A stretch of 12,031 bases of DNA. Source: Devosia equisanguinis. Its GTDB lineage: Bacteria; Pseudomonadota; Alphaproteobacteria; Rhizobiales; Devosiaceae. The notes beneath the pieces are model-generated. The model searched no databases. It was not told where the DNA came from and worked only from the letters and a program-made list of their open reading frames with translations. Below, in pieces: positions 7,492 through 12,031 of this stretch (positions are counted from its first letter, which is position 1; each line of letters begins with the position of its first letter). The translations under genes and the position numbers were made by a program. The DNA is taken from the NCBI GenBank assembly GCA_945888565.1, contig CAMDAL010000097.1, forward strand, positions 1 to 12,031, read 5' to 3'.

Positions 7492-7515
7492 CCTTCTCCC
7501 GTTTACGGGGGAAGG
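7492..7515. repeat. 24-nt palindromic repeat, copy 2, with GGAAGGGGGT tail
   Basis: An 11-bp stem with one G-U pair, from CCTTCTCCCGT to ACGGGGGAAGG. It is followed by a GTGCCGGCAGGCGGAAGGGGGT tail ending at 7536. The pattern 'CCTTCTCCC...GGGAGAAGGTG...GGATGAGGGGT' is a familiar dispersed intergenic element of alphaproteobacteria; this copy looks slightly decayed. Confidence 0.6.
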
Positions 7516-7545
7516 TGCCGGCAGGCGGAAGGGGGTGGCAACAAA

Positions 7546-7562
7546 ACTGATGCGAAATCAGT
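7546..7562 (-). terminator. Weak terminator-like hairpin (reads best on the minus strand)
   Basis: ACTGAT and ATCAGT form a perfect 6-bp stem with a GCGAA loop. On the minus strand the stem is followed by TTTGTT, a short U-rich tract; on the plus strand by GCTTTAGC. The stem has few G-C pairs, so it would be weak. There is no clear gene for it to end on the minus strand. Confidence 0.3.
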
Positions 7563-7577
7563 GCTTTAGCAGAAATC

Positions 7578-7681
7578 CCACCCCAACTTATCCCCGCTCC
7601 CCAGCCCCATGCGATTCTCCCCTCGTCCTGCGCACCGAAGCGAGATCATGACGAGTGGTTGGTGCGGGGGAGGTTGGGTGG
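7578..7681. repeat. Imperfect long-range inverted repeat
   Basis: CCACCCCAAC (7578-7587) is complementary, with one bulge, to GTTGGGTGG (7673-7681). A second nested dyad, CTCGTC (7622-7627) with GACGAG (7650-7655), lies inside. It may be part of the structured segment that follows, or a decayed repeat. Confidence 0.3.
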
Positions 7682-7710
7682 CTCGGGAGTCGTTCCGGGC
7701 CAGGCCGAAA

Positions 7711-7951
7711 GTACCGCGGCATGGGCCAGTTCTCTGGCCAAGCCGCTATAGACGCGCGGGGTGCCCGATACAGGGTGCTCCAGGGAGCAAGGCCGCCATG
7801 CATAAGGCGGCTGGGAGAGGTGGGTAATGCCGGGTCGCCTGGGTTGCCAGGCCGCCCGCGCTTTTCGCGATGTGGCACGGGATGCTCCCGGGTCGCGGTA
7901 CCATAAGCCCAAAACCCCGATCGGCCGGCGAGGCGCGAGCCTCTTTTGTTT
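7711..7951 (+). ncRNA. Candidate structured RNA ending in an intrinsic terminator
   Basis: No coding sequence is evident here. GTACCGCG (7711-7718) is perfectly complementary to CGCGGTAC (7894-7901), enclosing about 190 nt that contain a series of local hairpins: GCGGC/GCCGC with GGCCAG-TTCT-CTGGCC (7716-7746), TGCTC-CAGG-GAGCA (7776-7789), GCCGCC/GGCGGC (7792-7811), GCCTGG-GTTG-CCAGGC (7837-7852), CGCG-CTTTT-CGCG (7857-7869) and CGGGA-TGC-TCCCG (7878-7890). An intrinsic terminator follows at 7930. I do not recognise the family; it lacks the signature sequences of SRP RNA, RNase P RNA, tmRNA or common riboswitches. No clear promoter was found. The plus strand is chosen only because of the terminator. 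A cluster of palindromic repeats is the main alternative. Confidence 0.4.
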
Positions 7952-7988
7952 GCGGACTAACCGCGTCGGGGCGCAAGCCTCGCCGGCC
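7923..7988. repeat. 12-bp perfect inverted repeat with 42-nt loop
   Basis: GGCCGGCGAGGC at 7923-7934 and GCCTCGCCGGCC at 7977-7988. The left arm shares bases with the terminator hairpin, so the two structures exclude each other. Whether this acts as an antiterminator switch or is only a mobile-element relic cannot be told from the sequence. Confidence 0.45.
7930..7951 (+). terminator. Intrinsic terminator (GAGGC-GCGA-GCCTC-TTTTGTTT)
   Basis: A 5-bp G-C-rich stem with a stable GCGA tetraloop is followed at once by TTTTGTTT. It would end plus-strand transcripts from plcP or from the candidate RNA before the glycosyltransferase gene. The larger dyad GGCCGGCGAGGC (7923-7934) with GCCTCGCCGGCC (7977-7988) overlaps it and could form an alternative structure. 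Confidence 0.65.
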
Positions 7989-8042
7989 CGCTTCACTGCC
8001 CATCAACCCGAGGCCGCAAGGCCGGCGGGGGCTTTGCCATAC

Positions 8043-8071
8043 CCTTCACACCCCTGACATGGGACTCTCGT
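8043..8071 (+). promoter_or_regulatory. Candidate tandem PHO box before the glycosyltransferase
   Basis: Three 7-mers at 11-bp period resemble the PhoB half-site CTGTCAT: CCTTCAC (8043, 4 of 7), CTGACAT (8054, 6 of 7) and CTCTCGT (8065, 5 of 7). The spacing is that of PHO boxes. An A/T-rich TAAAT follows at 8071-8075, and the glycosyltransferase ATG is at 8106. The position and the biology of the gene fit, but the match is degenerate. Confidence 0.4.
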
Positions 8072-8105
8072 AAATCGCCAGCAGTGGACGCGTACGGAGC
8101 TCGTC

Positions 8106-9131
8106 ATGAGCAAGGTGCTGATCGTTACCGACGCCTGGCTGCCGCAGACCAACGGCGTCGTGCGATGTCTCGAAGCGGTCGGTCGCGAGCTGGTCCGCCG
8201 CGGCCACGCGGTAAGCTACCTCACCCCCAAGGGCTTCTGGACCTTCCCGCTGCCGACCTATCCGGAGATCCGCCTGTCCATCGTCACGCCGCCGACCATC
8301 GCGGCGTGCATCGAGCGCGAGACGCCGGACCACATCCACATCGCCACCGAAGGTCCGCTCGGCCTCCTGGCGCGGCTGGTCTGCATCGAGCAGGGGCTCG
8401 CCTTCACCTCGAGCTACCACACCCGCTTTCCCGAATACGTTGCCGCCCGCGCGCCGATCCCGGTCGAGTGGACCTACTCGTTCCTGCGCTGGTTCCACGG
8501 CGCTGCCGCCGCGACGCTGGTGCCGACCGCCTCGATGCGCGAAGAACTGCAACAGCGTGCCTTCACCGGGCTGCGCACCTGGACCCGTGGCGTCGATCAC
8601 CAGCGCTTCTCTCCCGGCGAGAAGACGTGGTTCGGCGACCTGCCGGGGCCGCATCTGCTCTATGTCGGCCGCGTCTCGGTGGAAAAGAACGTCGAGACCT
8701 TCCTGCGGCTCGACGTTCCCGGCACCAAGATCGTCGTCGGCGACGGACCATCCCGCGCCGAGCTCCAGGCGCGCTACCCGAACGCACGCTTTCTCGGCCT
8801 CCGGACCGGCGACGAACTCTCCGCCATCTACCGTTCCGCCGATGTCCTGGTGTTCCCCTCGCGCACCGACACGTTCGGCAACGTCATGGTCGAGGCGATG
8901 GCGTCCGGCCTGCCGGTCGCGGCCTATCCGGTCACCGGGCCGCGCGATGTGCTTACCGATCCGGCCGCTGCCGCGATGGATGAAGACCTCGCCGTTGCAG
9001 TCACCCGGGCCCTTGGCCTCGATCGCACTGCCGCCCGGGCGCATGCCCTCACCTTCACCTGGTCGGCCTGCGCCGAGATCTTCCTCGATACGCTGGTGCC
9101 GGTGCGTCACCGGCTCGCCGCGGCTGCATAG
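8106..9131 (+). CDS. agt: GT4 glycosyltransferase, Agt-like (diacylglycerol glycosyltransferase candidate)
   Basis: A 341-residue GT-B enzyme of family GT4. The N-terminal half starts TDAWLPQTNGVVR, the acceptor-side signature of this clade, and has YHTRFPEYV near residues 106-114. The C-terminal half has LLYVGRVSVEKN, VVGDGP and SRTDTFGNVMVEAMASGLPV, in which Asp255 and Glu263 take the places of the E-x7-E pair; the TDTFG form is common in MgtA/Agt-type members. Agrobacterium Agt makes glucosyl- and glucuronosyl-diacylglycerol, replacing phospholipids during phosphate starvation, and homologues often lie next to plcP. That context is present here, though 702 bp separate the genes. CGGAG lies 6 nt before the ATG. 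Alternatives are a mannosyl- or other sugar transferase acting on lipid acceptors; the donor sugar cannot be read from the sequence. Confidence 0.8.
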   Translation: MSKVLIVTDAWLPQTNGVVRCLEAVGRELVRRGHAVSYLTPKGFWTFPLPTYPEIRLSIVTPPTIAACIERETPDHIHIATEGPLGLLARLVCIEQGLAFTSSYHTRFPEYVAARAPIPVEWTYSFLRWFHGAAAATLVPTASMREELQQRAFTGLRTWTRGVDHQRFSPGEKTWFGDLPGPHLLYVGRVSVEKNVETFLRLDVPGTKIVVGDGPSRAELQARYPNARFLGLRTGDELSAIYRSADVLVFPSRTDTFGNVMVEAMASGLPVAAYPVTGPRDVLTDPAAAAMDEDLAVAVTRALGLDRTAARAHALTFTWSACAEIFLDTLVPVRHRLAAAA

Positions 9132-9190
9132 GTCCTGCGCCGAAACAGCAACGATCGGCTGATTGATCTTTGCCGCGCGCCCCTGCAATG

Positions 9191-9209
9191 TCCGCCCGAT
9201 CCGGGCGGA
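9191..9209 (+). terminator. Hairpin between agt and the first MFS gene
   Basis: TCCGCCC and GGGCGGA form a perfect 7-bp stem with a 5-nt loop, followed by TTCCCCC rather than a T-run. It lies 60 bp after the glycosyltransferase stop and 28 bp before the MFS start. It may attenuate read-through or be a weak terminator. Confidence 0.35.
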
Positions 9210-9237
9210 TTCCCCCGCCCCCGGAGCACATCCAGCT

Positions 9238-10464
9238 ATGTCGTCGGCCTCGCCGGTCGCTCCGCGCATCTCACCCGAGCTGCGCGCCGCGGTCTACCAC
9301 TTCACCGTGTTCGGAACGAACGGGGCGATCTCGGTGTATTTCGGCGTGTGGCTGACGATGCGCGGCATTGCGCCAGGCGAGATCGGCATCATCAACGCCG
9401 CGCCGGTGCTGCTGATGCTGGCGGTCAACCAGATCGTCGGGCGTATCGCCGACCGGGCGAGCGACTGGCGCGGCGTCATCATCGTGCTGTCGATGCTCGC
9501 CGGGCTGATCCCGCTGGGGCTGTTCTTCGTCTCCGGCTTCTGGGGCATCCTGCTGATCTGGACCCTGTCGATCATGCCGGCGCAGGCGCTGGTGCCGGTC
9601 ACCGATGCGGCCACCCTGCGGATGACGCAGCGGCGGGGCACCAACTTCGCCACGGTGCGTGCCTGGGGCACCGTCGGCTTCATGCTCACCGGCATAGCCT
9701 CCGGGCCGATCATCGGGATGTTCGGCGACGCCGCCTTCGTGCCGCTGTTCGTCGCCCTGGCGCTGCTGCGCGCTGGCCTTGCCTTCCAGCTGCCGCGCTT
9801 CCGGGCCGAACCCGTCGTGGGCGCAACTGCCCCCAAGCAGGGCGCCACCGCGCTCAAGCAGGTGCTGAAGCCCTGGTTCGTGCTGACACTGCTCGGGCTG
9901 GGCGTCCTCTACTCGACCCACGGTGCGTTCGGTGCCTTCGCCGCCATCGAGTGGCACAAGCAGGGCGTGCCCGAGGCGCTGATCGGCCCGCTGATCGGGG
10001 TGATGGCTGCCGCCGAAGCGGCGATGATGTTCTTCTGGAAAAAGCTCAACCTGAAGATCTCCGCCCGCCACATCGTCATCTTCGCCTGCCTCATCGCCTG
10101 CGTCCGCTGGACCGCGCTCACCTTCGCCCCGCCCATCCCGGTGCTGTTCGGCCTGCAGCTGCTGCACGCCGTCACGTTCGCCATGGGCTATCTGGGCGGC
10201 ATCTACTTCATTGCCAACTGGACCTCCGAGCACATAGCGGCCGAGGCGCAGGGCTTCTCCTACGTGGTGCAGCAGTCGATGTCGGTCATCGCGCTGCTCG
10301 GCATGGGCTGGGCCTATGGTGCGCTCGGCCACTGGGCCTGGGTCGTGCTCGGCGCCTATTCGCTGGTCGGGGCGCTGCTGGTCTGGATTTCGCTCCGCAT
10401 CCAGCCGCCCACCGTCCGTCCCGTCGAACCCGAAACCATCATTGTCGCGGAACCCGCGCCCTAA
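9238..10464 (+). CDS. MFS transporter, HcaT-like (MFS_1_like), copy 1
   Basis: A 408-residue inner-membrane transporter with about 12 hydrophobic segments. Family marks are the WLTMRG...EIGIINAAP start of helices 1-2, the loop 2-3 motif GRIADR (residues 68-73), and RAWGTVGF from residue 141, which recalls the R-x-WG-x-x-GF motif of the HcaT/LacY-like MFS_1_like group. Known members move small organic acids or sugars with protons; the substrate here is unknown. The ATG has GGAG 11 nt upstream. It is followed 20 nt later by a close paralogue, so the two probably form one operon. Whether they are co-transcribed with the glycosyltransferase is uncertain because a hairpin lies in the 106-bp gap. 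Confidence 0.85.
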   Translation: MSSASPVAPRISPELRAAVYHFTVFGTNGAISVYFGVWLTMRGIAPGEIGIINAAPVLLMLAVNQIVGRIADRASDWRGVIIVLSMLAGLIPLGLFFVSGFWGILLIWTLSIMPAQALVPVTDAATLRMTQRRGTNFATVRAWGTVGFMLTGIASGPIIGMFGDAAFVPLFVALALLRAGLAFQLPRFRAEPVVGATAPKQGATALKQVLKPWFVLTLLGLGVLYSTHGAFGAFAAIEWHKQGVPEALIGPLIGVMAAAEAAMMFFWKKLNLKISARHIVIFACLIACVRWTALTFAPPIPVLFGLQLLHAVTFAMGYLGGIYFIANWTSEHIAAEAQGFSYVVQQSMSVIALLGMGWAYGALGHWAWVVLGAYSLVGALLVWISLRIQPPTVRPVEPETIIVAEPAP

Positions 10465-10484
10465 CGCCTGGCCTGGAGGCCACA

Positions 10485-11693
10485 ATGACCACCCTCGTCG
10501 CGGAACGCCGCGGCTTCCTCACACCCGAACTCCGCGCCACCCTCTACTACTTCATCCAGTATATGTCCGGCGCCGTCGTCACCGTCTATGGCGGCATCTG
10601 GTTCGCCGGGCAGGGCCTGAGCGCCAGCGAGATCGGCATCCTCAACGCCCTGCCGGTGCTGATCATGCTGGTCCTCAACGTCGTAGTCGGCCGCATTGCC
10701 GATCGGGCGAACGACTGGCGGACCGTCATCGTCATCGGCGGCGTGCTGGCCGGGGTGCTGCCGGTCGCGCTGTTCTTCGTCTCCGGCTTCTGGGGCATCC
10801 TGATCGTCTGGACGCTGCTGTCGCTCCCCGCTGCCGCCGTCGGCCCGGTGATGGACGCAGCGACCATCCGGATGACGCGCCGGCGCGGCTCGCAGTTCGG
10901 GCCGATCCGCGCTTGGGGCACGGTCGGCTACATGGTGATGCTGGTGATCGTCGGCTTCATCATCAACTGGCTGGGCGGTGGCGCCTTTCTGCCGATGTTC
11001 GTCGGGCTGTCGCTGCTGCGCACCGTCGCGGCGTTCCAGCTCCCACGGTTTCGCGGCCCCGATGGCCCCGAGACCAAACCTGAGCACTCGGGCGCGGCAC
11101 ACCGGCTGCGCGATGCGATGCAGCCATTCTTCGTGCTGCCGCTGATCGGCTTCTCGCTCGTCATCGCCACCCACAACATGCAGAACGCCTTCCAGGGCCT
11201 GCTGTGGAAGGAACAGGGCTTCTCGGCCGACATTATCGGCCCGCTTCTGGCGGTGGCGGCGATCGCCGAAGCGGCGCTGATGTTCACTTTTGGCCCCATC
11301 GCCCGCCGGTTCTCGGCCCGCACGCTGATTCTCGTTTCGGCCGGCGGCGCCGTCATCCGCTGGCTGCTGATGGCGCTCGAGCCCGGCATCGAACTGCTCA
11401 TCCCGCTGCAGTTCTTCCACGCCGTTACCTTCGCGCTCGGCTACATGGGCTGCATGCACTTCATCACCAACTGGACCAGCGACGCCATCGCCGCCGAGGC
11501 CCAGGGCTTCTTCGTGATGCTGCAGCAGTCGATGAACGTCGTCACGCTCGCCGCCTTCGGCTGGCTGATCGGCCTGATGGGCACCAAGGCCTGGTTCGTC
11601 GCCGCCGGGTTCGCGCTGATCGGCGGAGCGATGATCCTTGCGTCCATTGTGCTGCACGCACCAAAGCAGGCCAGCGAACCCAAGCTGCTCTAG
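10485..11693 (+). CDS. MFS transporter, HcaT-like (MFS_1_like), copy 2
   Basis: A 402-residue protein clearly paralogous to its upstream neighbour: both carry EIGI-N-PVL, GRIADR (69-74 here), FFVSGFWGIL, DAAT-RMT-RRG, RAWGTVG (from 142 here), FQLPRF, HAVTFA-GY-G and EAQGF-QQSM at matching places. About 12 membrane helices are expected. Differences lie mostly in helix 1 (FIQYMSGAVVTVYGG against FTVFGTNGAISVYFG) and around helix 7, which may reflect different substrates. GGAGG lies 5 nt before the ATG, a stronger ribosome site than that of the first copy. The gene ends just before a strong terminator. Two-subunit action is possible but MFS proteins usually work alone. Confidence 0.87.
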   Translation: MTTLVAERRGFLTPELRATLYYFIQYMSGAVVTVYGGIWFAGQGLSASEIGILNALPVLIMLVLNVVVGRIADRANDWRTVIVIGGVLAGVLPVALFFVSGFWGILIVWTLLSLPAAAVGPVMDAATIRMTRRRGSQFGPIRAWGTVGYMVMLVIVGFIINWLGGGAFLPMFVGLSLLRTVAAFQLPRFRGPDGPETKPEHSGAAHRLRDAMQPFFVLPLIGFSLVIATHNMQNAFQGLLWKEQGFSADIIGPLLAVAAIAEAALMFTFGPIARRFSARTLILVSAGGAVIRWLLMALEPGIELLIPLQFFHAVTFALGYMGCMHFITNWTSDAIAAEAQGFFVMLQQSMNVVTLAAFGWLIGLMGTKAWFVAAGFALIGGAMILASIVLHAPKQASEPKLL

Positions 11694-11704
11694 CGGGCAA
11701 AGCA

Positions 11705-11734
11705 AAGGCCCCGCAGATCGATCCGCGGGGCCTT
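11705..11734. terminator. Bidirectional intrinsic terminator
   Basis: AAGGCCCCGC and GCGGGGCCTT form a perfect 10-bp stem with a 10-nt loop, between the convergent MFS operon and the minus-strand gene. On the minus strand the stem is followed by a U-rich TGCTTTG tract; on the plus strand by TTGAAGC. It can serve both sides. Confidence 0.8.
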
Positions 11735-11756
11735 GAAGCTTGCGATTGCCGCTCGA

Positions 11757-12031
11757 TCAGCCGAGGCGGCCACTGGCGTGGGCCAGCATCGTGTAGACGC
11801 GGCCACGGTCGCTGAGCAGATACTCGCGGGTCTCTTCGACCGGGCTGGCGCCAGTCGCAGCGCGCTTCAGCAGTTGCTCGAACTCGCTCATGTAGGTCGT
11901 AGCGGTCTTGGCGAAATCGGCATCGCGCTGGATGCGCTTGCGGACTTCGTCATAGGTCGCCTGGCCGGTCAGCGAGTAGATGCGGCGCGAGAAGACGTTC
12001 TGTTCGCCCGACTGGTACCGCTGCCAGGCCT
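11757..12031 (-). CDS. C-terminal part of an unidentified protein, possibly a large polar coiled-coil protein
   Basis: The frame is open to the right edge; the last 91 residues are visible, ending VYTMLAHASGRLG and a TGA stop. They are mostly helical and charged, with the order FSRRIYSLTGQATYDE, KRIQRDADF, a helix ending FEQLLKRA, and the conserved-looking end. This tail reminds me of the C-terminus of the very large apolipoprotein-like proteins of Hyphomicrobiales (such as the growth pole ring protein GPR of Agrobacterium), but that is memory of a pattern, not an alignment. The gene ends at the shared bidirectional terminator. The body of the gene lies outside the window, so length and function stay open. 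Confidence 0.75.
   Translation of the reverse strand, partial: AWQRYQSGEQNVFSRRIYSLTGQATYDEVRKRIQRDADFAKTATTYMSEFEQLLKRAATGASPVEETREYLLSDRGRVYTMLAHASGRLG

Noticed and set aside
7711..7951. Known housekeeping RNA (SRP RNA, RNase P RNA, tmRNA, cobalamin or TPP riboswitch)
   Set aside because: Signature sequences such as GGAAGGAAGCAGCC, GAGGAAAGTC or the B12 box are absent on both strands by eye.
7588..7996. Overlapping minus-strand frames of 86-116 codons in the plcP-agt gap
   Set aside because: They have no domain or signal peptide, are rich in Pro, Arg and Trp, and lie over strong hairpins; structured RNA or repeats explain the segment better.
8046..11705. Three long minus-strand open frames (404-414 codons) opposite the glycosyltransferase and both MFS genes
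   Set aside because: Each mirrors a real plus-strand gene; the translations are His, Gln, Asp and Arg rich without domains. They are codon-bias shadows.
1..12031. CRISPR array, insertion sequence, prophage, defence island or tRNA gene
   Set aside because: No regularly spaced direct repeats, transposase or integrase motifs, phage genes or tRNA-like cloverleaf with a TTCGA loop were found.

Overview
This is a GC-rich stretch that reads like a free-living alphaproteobacterium, most likely of the Hyphomicrobiales (a Devosia-type genome is a plausible guess). The grounds are the codon use, a CtrA-type TTAA-N7-TTAAC site, an alphaproteobacterial PlcP-like/Agt-like gene pair, and dispersed CCTTC...GAAGG palindromes. 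No lineage marker gene is present, so the placement is inference.

Layout. Positions 1-899 hold the 3' end of a MOP-type polysaccharide flippase, facing a GNAT-like acetyltransferase on the minus strand (907-1473). A 172-bp divergent region leads to a complete acetyl-CoA synthetase (acs, 1646-3592). Next is an exported protein with a ClpP-like domain and two PAN/Apple domains (3681-4925). Its 3' end overlaps by 20 nt a small exported protein on the minus strand (4906-5163). The divergent region between that small gene and an exported NagZ-type GH3 glycosidase (5317-6411) carries three stacked palindromes, one of which contains a CtrA-type box.

Positions 6594-9131 carry a PlcP-like metallophosphoesterase and an Agt-like GT4 glycosyltransferase. 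In characterised alphaproteobacteria these two functions act in sequence: PlcP releases diacylglycerol from phospholipids, and Agt glycosylates it to phosphorus-free glycolipids under phosphate starvation. Here the pair is split by a 702-bp gene-free segment rich in hairpins. The segment holds a possible structured RNA ending in an intrinsic terminator and, just before the glycosyltransferase, a degenerate tandem PHO-box-like array. Two tandem paralogous MFS transporters of the HcaT-like type follow (9238-11693). A strong bidirectional terminator then separates them from the C-terminal end of a minus-strand gene (11757 to the window edge).

Most genes are ordinary chromosomal housekeeping or accessory genes. 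The parts that merit a second look are the split lipid-remodelling pair with its intergenic RNA-like segment, the palindrome-rich divergent promoter, and the PAN-domain protein whose ClpP-like domain appears to have lost its nucleophile.
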